The notes beneath the pieces are model-generated. The model worked only from the letters and a program-made list of their open reading frames with translations. It was not told the DNA's origin and searched no databases. From Rhodoblastus sp963727035 (lineage in GTDB: Bacteria > Pseudomonadota > Alphaproteobacteria > Rhizobiales > Beijerinckiaceae): a stretch of DNA of 64,000 nucleotides. A program made the translations under genes and the position numbers. Below, piece after piece: positions 52,733-61,155 of this stretch; within the stretch, counting starts at the first letter, position 1, and the number at the start of each line of letters is the position of its first letter. Location: assembly GCA_963727035.1 (NCBI GenBank), contig CAVSEY010000005.1, positions 273,062 to 337,061 on the forward strand, given 5' to 3'.

Positions 52733-53431
52733 TTACGGCTCAATGATCTTGGCGCGGAACAACAGGCCGGCGACAACGGCGCCGGCGATCGGCGCGACGA
52801 TGAAGAGCCAGAGTTGCGCCAGGGCCTTGCCGCCGACGAAAAGCGCCGGGCCGAGCGAACGCGCGGGATTGACCGAAGTGCCGGTGACGCGGATCAGGTT
52901 GATGTGAATGACCAGCAGGGCCACGCCGATCGCCACGCCGGCGACTGTGGTGGCGCCTTTTTCGGAGGTCGCGCCAAGAATGACGACCAGGAACAGGAAG
53001 GTTCCCACGAATTCGGCGATGAAGGCCGAGGCGGTCGAATATTCGGACCAGCCGTTCTGGCCGAGGCCATCCTTGGCCAGATCCCAGCCGCCGTTGTGAC
53101 CAGACAGCACGATATAGAGCACGCCGGCGCCGATGACCGCGCCGATGCATTGGGAAATGATATAGCCGATCAGATCGACGGTCGAGAGCCTGCCCGCCGC
53201 CCAGGCGCCCGCCGAGACCGCCGGATTGACGTGGCAGCCGGACACCGGGCCGATGCCATAGGCCATGGCCGTCACCGTGAAGCCGAAGGCCATGGCGATG
53301 GCGATCACGCCGAGCGGCGCGAAGGGCGTGGCCGAACCGAGCACTGCGCCCATTCCCGCGAAAGTGACCGAGCCGCAGCCCAGAAAGACCAGCGCCGCGG
53401 TCCCGATGGCTTCCGCAATGTATTTTTTCAT
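52733..53431 (-). CDS. aqpZ: Aquaporin Z
   Basis: 232 residues from ATG 53431 (AGGGAGGAACGA ahead). Six helices and the two NPA boxes: SGCHVNPAVSAGAW and TSVNPARSLGPALFVGG. The aromatic/arginine filter Arg is the R of NPAR. Water-selective channel rather than glyceroporin by the residues around NPA. It stands downstream of aapM on the same strand but 117 bases away. Confidence 0.95.
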   Translation of the reverse strand: MKKYIAEAIGTAALVFLGCGSVTFAGMGAVLGSATPFAPLGVIAIAMAFGFTVTAMAYGIGPVSGCHVNPAVSAGAWAAGRLSTVDLIGYIISQCIGAVIGAGVLYIVLSGHNGGWDLAKDGLGQNGWSEYSTASAFIAEFVGTFLFLVVILGATSEKGATTVAGVAIGVALLVIHINLIRVTGTSVNPARSLGPALFVGGKALAQLWLFIVAPIAGAVVAGLLFRAKIIEP

Positions 53432-53547
53432 TCGTTCCTCCCTGAAACCGAAATGGCCAGCCCATGTTAACCTAGGTCTTCGCCGCGCCAAGTGACTTTT
53501 CGCATGGAAAGCGCGGAAAAAAGGCATTCCACCGAATTCCGCCAGGT

Positions 53548-54679
53548 TCACGCGTCATTTCGATGACGACCCAGGGCAAGACGCCGCTCCACGCCGCGCG
53601 CATAGGCCGACATGGACAGGCAGAAGGCGAGATAGAAAAGGCCGGCGAAGACATAGGCCGTGGCGGCGATTTTGGGGCCGGCCCAGCGCGGGTCGAGCCG
53701 CGCGATGTCCACCGTGTGCAGAAAATCGAAAATTCCGACGATCGCCACCAAAGTCGTGTCCTTGAACAAGGCGACGAAATTATTGACGATGGCCGGGATC
53801 ACCGCGGCAAAAGCCTGCGGCAGGACGACGAAGCGCAAGGCCGCGACGCGGCCGAGCCCCAGGGCCTGCGCCGCTTCGCCTTGCCCGCGCGGCACGGCGT
53901 TGAGCCCGCCGCGCACGACTTCCGCCATATAGGCCGAGGCGAACAGCGCGACGCCGAACAAGGGCCGCAGCAGCCGGTCCGGCGCCCAGCCCGGCGGCAG
54001 GAACAGAGGCAGCATGGCGTTGGCCATGAACAGAACCGCGATCAGCGGCGCGCCGCGCGCGAATTCGATCAATCCTGCGCACAAGAGCCGTAGCGCCGGC
54101 AGGTCCGAGCGCCGCCCCAGCGCCAGCAGCGCGCCGCCCGGAAGCGCGACGACAATGCCGGTGAGCGCCACCAGCAAAGTCACCATGGCGCCGCCCCACA
54201 AATTCGTCCCGACCCTCGGCAGGCCCAGAAAAGGCGCGCCGCTGAGCAGCGCGAAGCCGACCGGAGGCAGGACGACGAAAAAGCCGAAGGCGGCAAGGCT
54301 TTTGCCCCGCGCGCCCGGCCACAGCGCCCAAAAAATCAGCGCGGCGGCGAGGCCAAAGGCGAGATCAACGCGCCAGCGCTGGTCGGGCGGATAGGAGCCA
54401 TAAATGAAATAGGGCGTCTTGGCGGCGATGAAGGCCCAGCAGGCCCCCGCCCCCGGCGCGCGGCACAGAGCGCCGTCGGGCGCCCGCCACACCGCGTCCT
54501 CGATCAGGAAACGCCACAGCGGCGGCAGCGCGAGGGCCAGGAAGGCAGCGACGGCGAAAGTGATCCCGGCGGAGGTCCAATCGGCGAAAAGATTTTCGCG
54601 CAGGATTTTGCAGAAAAGGCGCGTGAAAATCTGGCGGCCGGCGTTGCGGGATCGGCGCGGCGCGCCAGAAATCGGTCAT
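53548..54679 (-). CDS. aapM: Amino-acid ABC transporter permease AapM, N-terminal +1 frameshift
   Basis: About 376 residues after repair. Starts MTDFWRAAPIP (ATG 54679, overlapping the aapQ stop as ATGA). One extra C at about 54650 is followed by NAGRQIFTRLFCKILRENLF and then by GACWAFIAAKTPYFIYGSYP. The permease core holds the EAA loop (AEVVRGGLNAVPRGQGEAAQALGLG). General L-amino-acid uptake with AapJ and AapQ. The gene for the ATPase AapP, usually next, is not there. Confidence 0.88.
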
Positions 54680-55660
54680 GTCCGCCCTCCCCAGCGCAGG
54701 CGGCGCTCATAGAGCCGCACCAGGGCGAGCGTCGCCAGCGACAAGCCGAGATAGAGCGCCATGACCAGCGCCATGACCTGCAAGGCGGCGCCGGTCTGGT
54801 TCAGGATCGTGCCCGAGACCTGCATCAGATCGGCGAAGCCGACGAAGGCGGCGAGCGACGAATTCTTGGTCATCGCCAGATACTGGCTGATCAGCGGCGG
54901 CAGGATCACCCGCATCGCCTGCGGCCGGATCACGAGGCGGCGCGCCTGCGCCGCGCTCAGGCCCAGGGCCGCCGCCGCCTCTGCCTGGCCGCGCGCCACG
55001 CTTTGCACCCCGGCGCGCACGATCTCGGCGATATAGGCGCCGGTATAGAGCGACAAGGCGAGGATGAGCGCGCAGGCCTCGGGCGACAACCGCCAGCCGC
55101 CGACAACATTGAAGCGGTTGAGCGCCGGATCGAACAGCGGCCAGTCGATCGCCGGCCAAAAATGCGCGAAGGAGAGCGCGGGGGTAAAAAACCCGCGATT
55201 GTTCAGGACGAAGCCGGCGAAATGATACGATTGCGCCGGCCCCGGCAGCGGCGCGAGCAAAGCGGCATAGCAGAACAGGATCTGCAGCAGCAGCGGCAGG
55301 TTGCGCACGATGCCGACATAGGCCGCCGCCAGCCGCGACAGCGCGAGATTGCGCGACAGTCGCGCGAAGCCCGCCGCAAAGCCGATCAGCGTCGCGAAAA
55401 TCCCCGCCAGCACCGAAACCAGCAAGGTGTTGAGCAGGCCGACCAGCAAGCGCGCGGCCATAGGTCGACAGCGGCGAAAAAGAAATCAGGCTCTGGTTGA
55501 TGCTGAAGCCGGCGACATCATGCAGAAAGGCGAAGGAGGTCGGGATTCCGAGCGCGCGCAGGTTTTCGCGCGCATTGAGATAAACAAAAGCGAACAGGGC
55601 GGCGAGCGCGAGCAGCAGCCCGGCCTGGATCGCGAAACGTCGCACGGCCGGCGTCGTCAT
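54676..55660 (-). CDS. aapQ: Amino-acid ABC transporter permease AapQ, one frameshift
   Basis: About 328 residues after repair. ATG 55660 (MTTPAVRRFAIQAGLLLALA) overlaps the aapJ stop. Frame lost at about 55450 (GRALAG where GRALLVGLLNTLLVSVL is needed; one extra base). EAA loop: AEIVRAGVQSVARGQAEAAA ALGLS. Forms the membrane channel with AapM. Confidence 0.88.
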
Positions 55661-56709
55661 CGCACCGGCGGGGCGTAGAGCAGGCCGCCGTCGCGCCACA
55701 GCGCATTGAGGCCGCGCGGAATTTTCAGGGCCGATTCTTTTCCGAGATTGCGCTCGAATATTTCGCCGTAATTGCCCAAGGCCTTGATGATCCGCGCCGC
55801 CCAGTCGGGCGTCAGGCCGAGCCCCGCGCCATAGTCGCCCTCGGCGCCGAGCAGGCGGCGGATTTCAGGATTCGGGGACTTTTTCATCTCCTCGACATTT
55901 TGCGAGGTCACGCCCAGCTCCTCGGCGTCCACCAGCACGAATTGCGTCCATTTGACCAGATTGAACCAGCGGTCGTCGCCCTGGCGCACCGCCGGGGAAA
56001 AAGGCTCTTTCGAAATGGTCTCCTTGAGCACGACATTCTCGTCCGGATGGGCCAGTTTCAGGCGCTCGGCGTAAAGCCCGGAGGCGTCGGTGGTGAAGGC
56101 GTCGCAGCGCCCCGAGTCAAAGGCCTTGATCGCCTCGTCGGCGGTGGCGAAGACCACCGGCTCCATTTTCAGCCCGTGCGCGCGAAAAAAATCGGCGAGA
56201 TTGAGTTCATTGGTGGTGCCCTGCTGGACGCAGACCGAGGCGCCGTCGAGTTTCAGGGCCGAAGCAATCCCCAGACTCCTGCGGACCAGAAAACCCTGGC
56301 CGTCATAAAAATTGATTGCCGTGAACAGCAGCCCCTGCCCGACTTCGCGCGACTCGGTCCAGGTGGTGTTGTGCGAGAGAAGATCGACCTCCCCCGACTG
56401 CAAGGCGGTGAAGCGGTCTTTCGAGGACAAGGGGATGAAGGTGACTTTCGCAGAATCGTCGAAAATGGCCGCCGCCACCGCGCGGCACAGATCGATATCG
56501 AAGCCGCGCCAGACGCCGCGATCGTCGGGCAGGCCGAAGCCGGCGAGCCCGATATTGACCCCGCAGACGACAAAACCGCGGGCGCGCGTCGCATCGAGCG
56601 TATCGGCGCGCGCCGCCCAGCCGGCGACAAGGCCGAGAAGAAGGCCTATCGCGGCGGCGATCCGGGTCGGCAAGCCTGATCTGCGCATCTGCGGCTCCAT
56701 TCCCGCCAA
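55657..56709 (-). CDS. aapJ: Periplasmic amino-acid-binding protein AapJ
   Basis: 350 residues with a signal peptide (about residues 8-35, RIAAAIGLLLGLVAGWAARA). Family 3 solute-binding protein: RGFVVCGVNIGLAGFGLPDD, RGFDIDLCRAVAAAIF, DLLSHNTTWTESREVG, GASVCVQQGTTNELNL. Binds a broad range of L-amino acids in Rhizobium. First gene of aapJQM. Intact. Confidence 0.93.
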   Translation of the reverse strand: MAGMEPQMRRSGLPTRIAAAIGLLLGLVAGWAARADTLDATRARGFVVCGVNIGLAGFGLPDDRGVWRGFDIDLCRAVAAAIFDDSAKVTFIPLSSKDRFTALQSGEVDLLSHNTTWTESREVGQGLLFTAINFYDGQGFLVRRSLGIASALKLDGASVCVQQGTTNELNLADFFRAHGLKMEPVVFATADEAIKAFDSGRCDAFTTDASGLYAERLKLAHPDENVVLKETISKEPFSPAVRQGDDRWFNLVKWTQFVLVDAEELGVTSQNVEEMKKSPNPEIRRLLGAEGDYGAGLGLTPDWAARIIKALGNYGEIFERNLGKESALKIPRGLNALWRDGGLLYAPPVR

Positions 56710-57310
56710 GCCTATGAGCTGATCCCGTCATTTGCAAAACAGGCGCGCCGGCGCTCCGAGAGGGGCGAGCGCTTTTGGCGAGCGCGAAAAGAGCGTTCTT
56801 GTTTTGTTTCATGTGGAACATCGGCGCCGATTTCATGGCGCCCAACGGATGGCGAAAGGCCCGCGGGATCATGATCTAATATATTGTTTTTTCAGCTTCT
56901 TATGCCACGGATTCCGGTCGACGGACCAGCGCGCTGCAAAACATTTTTGAGGCGCGATGGCGGTGCAACCGCTCGGTTGCATGTTCAAAAAAACAGCGAC
57001 TTTTGTCACGAAAATCGCGGAAAATTGCAAAAAAATACGCGCTTTTTTCGCAGTTTTGCGCGCCAATTTGCAACCCGGAATTGAGATCTGGCGCGCCGGC
57101 GGCGGCTGAGCGCCGATAATCGCCTCTGCCCGTCGTTCCTTGCCGCCGCCGCCGGCAAATCCGGTCGCCATCGTCAAAAGAGTCTGGCCGCTTGAAGATG
57201 TTGAGGACCAATCAATTCGCTGTTGATCGGCCCAGGGGGTCTGCCAAATGGCATGACATCCAGACGCCCCGCTTTCGCCTTATGAAATTCTGGACCGCGA
57301 GATTCGGCCG
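56710..57310. other. Intergenic 601 bases between aapJ and the sigma54 activator
   Basis: No gene supported; the minus-strand frames here are short and without motifs. The stretch 56980-57070 is A/T-rich with runs of A (AAAAAAACAGCGAC, GCAAAAAAATACGC). It contains a parS-like 16-mer at 56805-56820. Aap promoter is expected in the 56710-56880 part. Confidence 0.4.
56805..56820. promoter_or_regulatory. parS-like palindrome (tentative)
   Basis: TGTTTCATGTGGAACA differs from the consensus TGTTTCACGTGAAACA at two positions. One-off matches of this quality occur, so this is only a candidate ParB site. The location upstream of aapJ has no special meaning for parS. Confidence 0.25.
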
Positions 57311-58891
57311 TTACCTGCGATAGCTCGCTGCGTTGATGCCGTACTTCTTCAGTTTCTGATTGACAGCGCGGCGCGTGATCGCCGCGTCCGTGGCGACCGC
57401 GCTCACCTTGCCGTTGTGTCGCGCGAGCGCCGCTTGCAGAGCCTTGACCTCCACGTCCTGGGCCGCGAGCCGCTTGAGCGTCCGAATATCCCCGGCGTTC
57501 GTGGGTTCGGAAGCGTCAGCCCGCGCGTTGACGAAGCGGCCGACCTCCATGATGATCTCACCGGGCGTGAAGATGCAGGCGCGCTCCAGGACGTTCTCCA
57601 ATTCCCTCACATTGCCTGGCCAGTTATAGGACATGATCTGACTCCAGCCGTAGACTCCCATTAGCTTCGGCTGTCTCGCGCAGCGAGCGGCGATGCGCTT
57701 CAGAATGTGGGCGACCAGCGGTGTGATGTCCTCGCGACGTTCCCGCAGGGCCGGGATGTGGATGCCGACGACATTCAGTCGGTAATACAGATCCTTGCGG
57801 AATTCTCCGAGGGCCACGAGGTCCTCGATGGACCGGTTCGTCGCCGCGACGATGCGCACGTCGCAGCGCAAAGGCTTTGTCCCTCCCACGCGTTCGAACT
57901 CGCCTTCCTGCAGCACGCGCAGCAGGTTCGCCTGCGACATGAGCGGGAGGCTGTCGATCTCGTCCAGAAACAGTGTCCCGTTCGCCGCGCGCTCGAAATA
58001 TCCGCGGTGGCTCTCGTGCGCCCCGGTGAAGGCGCCTTTTTCGTGGCCGAAGAGGGCGCTTTCCATCAGATTGTCAGGGATCGCCCCGCAATTCACCGCG
58101 AGAAACTTCTCGCCGCAGCGGTTGCTGAGCGCGTGGATCGCGCGGGCGATGATTTCCTTGCCGACCCCCGTCTCGCCGCTGATCAGGACATTGGCCATCG
58201 TCGGGGCCACCTGTTCGACTGCTTTCAGCGCTTCTCGCATCGCAGCCGATTCGGCGACGATCTTGATGTTGTCGCGAGCGCCGGACGCGCCGCCCGGGGA
58301 ATAGTTCGCGCCGAGGTCGGCTGTAAGCCGTTCGGCCATTTCCACCGAAGAGGATCTCGAAATGACCGCTTCGCCTTCGCGGAAATATTCGTCGCAAACC
58401 CTGTCCTGGGCTGCGTCGCGATCCATGTAGATCAAGACCTCGCATTGGCCATCGCCAACGGCGATGCGCTTGCGCAAATTGACCTTCGCATATCCGAAAT
58501 TTCGCGCGGCGATGCCGCCGAAGACGGACGATGTCATCCGGCACAGTTCAGGCGAGTCCCGGACCCTTTCGCCGAAGGGGCAGCGATGGTTGATCACGCG
58601 CACCGAATTCCTGTCAGCGGCTGGCGCCGGGGAAAAGTCGCCGCCAATGCAGTTCTTGATGTGCGTGATCAGGAGCGCGTACTGATCGCAACTGATCCGC
58701 TCGGGCAAGGCAAGTTGTTGTCTCGCCGTCGCTTCGAGGCAGCTCCCGGCGATCAATCCGAGACGTTGAATATGATTGTAATGGGCGTCGCCCTCCTTGG
58801 CGAACTCCTGTCCCGTGAGCTTGAGGCTCTGGGTCACGAACATCTGGAGAAAGGAGACCGGATTCAGGTCCGATGTCGATGCGTTAAGCAC
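57311..58891 (-). CDS. Sigma54-dependent transcriptional activator with a Cys-containing sensor domain (MetOD1-like)
   Basis: 526 residues from GTG 58891 (GGAG ahead); a longer frame exists to 59125. N-terminal region (about 1-200) contains CPFGERVRDSPELC, FGGIAARNFGYAKVNLR and GDGQCEV, with Cys at about 104, 117 and 150; it resembles the MetOD1 (metanogen output domain 1) type and may bind a metal or Fe-S cluster. AAA+ domain: ISGETGVGKEIIARAIHA (Walker A), KGAFTGAHESHRGYFERA (GAFTGA loop for sigma54), TLFLDEIDSLPL (Walker B), YNWPGNVRELENVLERA. C-terminal Fis-type HTH (VATDAAITRRAVNQKLKKYGI). Divergent from the carbonic-anhydrase-like gene, its likely target. Confidence 0.85.
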   Translation of the reverse strand: MLNASTSDLNPVSFLQMFVTQSLKLTGQEFAKEGDAHYNHIQRLGLIAGSCLEATARQQLALPERISCDQYALLITHIKNCIGGDFSPAPAADRNSVRVINHRCPFGERVRDSPELCRMTSSVFGGIAARNFGYAKVNLRKRIAVGDGQCEVLIYMDRDAAQDRVCDEYFREGEAVISRSSSVEMAERLTADLGANYSPGGASGARDNIKIVAESAAMREALKAVEQVAPTMANVLISGETGVGKEIIARAIHALSNRCGEKFLAVNCGAIPDNLMESALFGHEKGAFTGAHESHRGYFERAANGTLFLDEIDSLPLMSQANLLRVLQEGEFERVGGTKPLRCDVRIVAATNRSIEDLVALGEFRKDLYYRLNVVGIHIPALRERREDITPLVAHILKRIAARCARQPKLMGVYGWSQIMSYNWPGNVRELENVLERACIFTPGEIIMEVGRFVNARADASEPTNAGDIRTLKRLAAQDVEVKALQAALARHNGKVSAVATDAAITRRAVNQKLKKYGINAASYRR

Positions 58892-59260
58892 GGCGTAACT
58901 CCGTGTGGCAGGGGGACGGGAGACATGACGGCGACGTTGGCGCAGGGACCGCGCGGCGGAGTGTGAGACGCCTTCGCCACCCTTCAACGCGAATGAGACA
59001 GCTTCGTTCCCATCGGGAATCCGAGCTTCCCGCGCGCATCGTCCTGTAACCCCCGCGATCTGAGCCCGGCAGGGCCGCCTCAATGAGAATCCGCCGCTCC
59101 CACATTCCTCCCCCGGCCTGCTCAAGCCATTGTTTTATTTGGACTGACGAAGCGGCGCCTATCTTGCTGGGTCGTCAGGGCCAACGTCAGGCGCATACCC
59201 CGGCTGACGTCATGCGACGCGCAATATCCGGGGACGGCAAACTTTTGGAGGAAATACGAG
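58892..59260. promoter_or_regulatory. Divergent control region with repeated CTGACG/CGTCAG elements and sigma54-like sites
   Basis: 369 bases. Four copies of a hexamer and its complement: CTGACG at 59144, CGTCAG at 59173 and 59185, CTGACG at 59204. Spacing GG-N10-GC of sigma54 promoters occurs at 59202-59215 (CGGCTGACGTCATGCG), about 46 bases before the start codon 59261. The gene also has a fine ribosome-binding site (TTTTGGAGGAAATACGAG). The assignment of the promoter is weak because GC-rich DNA produces GG-N10-GC by chance. Confidence 0.4.
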
Positions 59261-59914
59261 ATGGCGAGCCTCAAAGACGAACTGACCGAACGGGTCGCGG
59301 CCTACGACAAATGGGCGACGCGACGGCGCTATGGCCCCGATGGGCACAACAACAAAAGCCTCTGGGTGCTGGCGTGCATGGACGAACGTTTGCCGGTCGA
59401 CGAGGCGCTGGGGATCCGCGTCGACAGCCCCGCCGGCGGCGGCGACGCGCATTGCTTCCGCAATGCGGGCGGGATCGTCACCGACGACGCGATCCGCTCC
59501 GCCATGCTCACCTGCAATTTCTTCGGCACCACGGAAATCGTCATCGTTCAGCACACCCAATGCGGGATGCTTTCCGCCAACGCCGCGGACCTCGAAAAAA
59601 TGCTGAAGGACAAGGGGGTGAACATCGACTCGCTCACCCTTGATCCGACGCTGCCCGAGTTGAAGCTCGACAAAGGCGCGTTCGCCAAGTGGATCGGCAT
59701 GATGGACGATGTCGACGACGCCTGCATGAAGACCGTCGAGACGTTCCGCAATCATCCCCTCATTCCGAAGCACGTGACCGTGAGCGGATGGATCTGGGAA
59801 GTCGAAACCCGCCGGTTGCGGGCGCCCACGAAGGATGCGGCCAAGCGCGCCTGCACCGACCATAGCTCGGCTCCGTTCGGAGTCGCGGGCAAGCAACCCG
59901 CGCGCTGGAGCTGA
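59261..59914 (+). CDS. Beta-carbonic anhydrase family protein, COS/CS2-hydrolase-like
   Basis: 217 residues. Zn ligands Cys39, His98 and Cys101 lie in LACMDERLPVDEALG and IVQHTQCGML, with the Asp41-Arg43 dyad. The block GGGDAHCFRNAGGIVTDDAI resembles carbonyl-sulfide hydrolase from Thiobacillus and related CS2 hydrolases more than housekeeping anhydrases. Ends with SGWIWEVETRRLRAPTKDAA. So hydrolysis of COS or CS2, or CO2 hydration, is proposed. It is probably driven by the divergent sigma54 activator. It has no neighbour typical of a carboxysome or cyanate locus. Confidence 0.8.
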   Translation: MASLKDELTERVAAYDKWATRRRYGPDGHNNKSLWVLACMDERLPVDEALGIRVDSPAGGGDAHCFRNAGGIVTDDAIRSAMLTCNFFGTTEIVIVQHTQCGMLSANAADLEKMLKDKGVNIDSLTLDPTLPELKLDKGAFAKWIGMMDDVDDACMKTVETFRNHPLIPKHVTVSGWIWEVETRRLRAPTKDAAKRACTDHSSAPFGVAGKQPARWS

Positions 59915-60407
59915 TACCGGTTCTCGTTGATGAGAACCCGTTATGAGCGAACGCGACGCCGAGCAGATGCGAGGGATCTCGATGATCGCGACGAGTCGCG
60001 ATCACCGAGGCGCCGTATAAGTGGGATTTCCGAAAAGCGGTTGCCGGTTTTCGGACAAAAATCCCGCTGAATCAACCGACGCCCGGCAGGCGTTCGTTGG
60101 CGCGCCAACGAACGCCTGCCGAGATGAAGCGGGCGGCGCAATTCGAGGCTGGCCGTCCGAGAATTGACTTTGCCGTCTTGGGCCCCGTTGAGGTCAGAAA
60201 TCGTCGGCGCGCCCTTGGCCGCGGCGGCGCCGGAGCAATCGGGCGCGGCCGGATGATCCCGCGGCCACAAGGTCCTTTTCCGAGGCGCGCGGAGCACGCC
60301 CGCGACGCCGGCCTTCCTGGCCGCCAGAAACAACAGGGGCAAGAGGAACAGGGGAAAGGCGTCGCCGCACCTTTGCGCGCGAACAGGCTTTCGTTTTGGA
60401 GGGCGAC
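59915..60407. other. Intergenic 493 bases with two palindromes
   Basis: Contains GGTTCTC / GAGAACC (59919-59938), a possible end of the carbonic-anhydrase-like transcript without a T tract, and the nested palindrome at 60023-60065. GCGTTCGTTGGCGCGCCAACG near 60094 is also a palindrome (CGTTGGCGCGCCAACG). No gene recognised; the minus-strand frames have no family sequence. Confidence 0.4.
60023..60065. repeat. Nested extragenic palindrome
   Basis: Outer pair GGGATTT / AAATCCC (60023-60029 with 60059-60065), inner pair CCGAAAA / TTTTCGG (60030-60036 with 60048-60054). Same plan as the elements at 18219 and 48237. Confidence 0.7.
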
Positions 60408-60689
60408 ATGCCGACATACGATTACCAATGCTGTGACTGCAATCAACGGGCGCAGCTTCGACATTCCATGAATGAGGCCCCCGCGCCGTGCCAGGCCTGC
60501 GGCGGCCGACTCGAGCGGATCTTTCTCGTCGCTCCCGCCTATCACGGTTCTATGGCCCGTGGCCGGGAGGCCGCCCGGCGCTCGCTGGCGGCGGCGGCCG
60601 AAAGCGCTTCGCGCGCGCACGGACCGGGGTGCAAATGCTGCTCTGGAGGCCGACAGGCCGGCGCGGCGACCTTTGCGTGCAGTTCGTGA
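60408..60689 (+). CDS. FmdB-type zinc-ribbon protein
   Basis: 93 residues from ATG 60408 (GGAGGGCGAC ahead). MPTYDYQCCDCNQRAQLRHS, PAPCQACGGRLERIF has the C-x2-C ... C-x2-C zinc ribbon of FmdB/CxxC_CxxC_SSSS proteins, known near formamidase/acetamidase genes and otherwise as putative regulators. The Cys-rich tail (GCKCCSGG) is unusual. It follows the COS-hydrolase-like gene on the same strand but with 493 bases between. No amidase gene is present here. Confidence 0.8.
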   Translation: MPTYDYQCCDCNQRAQLRHSMNEAPAPCQACGGRLERIFLVAPAYHGSMARGREAARRSLAAAAESASRAHGPGCKCCSGGRQAGAATFACSS

Positions 60690-60843
60690 CCCCTCGGGCC
60701 GACGCGATCGCCGCCGACTGCCCGGTCTGCCGCGGCCGGCGCATTTCTGTCCGCTCGGCGCCAGGACTTGCCGCGACGGCCACGCGTCAGCGCGAACCGC
60801 GGCTAAATGCCTTTGCGAGGCGCTTTTCTGCACGCTCGAAGCG

Positions 60844-61086
60844 ATGAGGGCCAATTCCGCTGACGAAATGGCGGACGACGACTTGCGCGCAAGGCTCGAC
60901 GCCGATGACAGGGAACGGGCGCAAGCCGAAAAGATCGACGCCGACGAGACCGCCTGGCTCGTCGCCCATCTCGCGCGGCCGGGCGCGCTGACCTCGGCCG
61001 AAACCAGCCTGCTCGCCATCCTGAAGCAGGAGGTCGCCGCGCCGCCGCGGGCTCTCGACGAGCTGTTGCGCAAGGCGGGGGTTTAA
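60844..61086 (+). CDS. Short acidic helical protein, unknown
   Basis: 80 residues, MRANSADEMADDDLRARLDA onward, predicted all-helical and acidic at the N-terminus, with basic C-terminal end. Between fmdB and metC. The start at 60844 has no clear ribosome-binding site. Codon bias agrees with a gene (high G/C at third positions). No family assigned. Confidence 0.5.
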   Translation: MRANSADEMADDDLRARLDADDRERAQAEKIDADETAWLVAHLARPGALTSAETSLLAILKQEVAAPPRALDELLRKAGV

Positions 61087-61155
61087 CCGCCTGCGGCGCC
61101 CTTGACGCGCCCCCTTTTCTCCCGCCAAGCTCGCCGGAGAAAGGTCTCTCTCCCC

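Noticed and set aside
59919..59938. Hairpin GGTTCTC/GAGAACC as a terminator of the carbonic-anhydrase-like gene
   Set aside because: Seven-base stem but no T tract on either strand, so it is not called as an intrinsic terminator.
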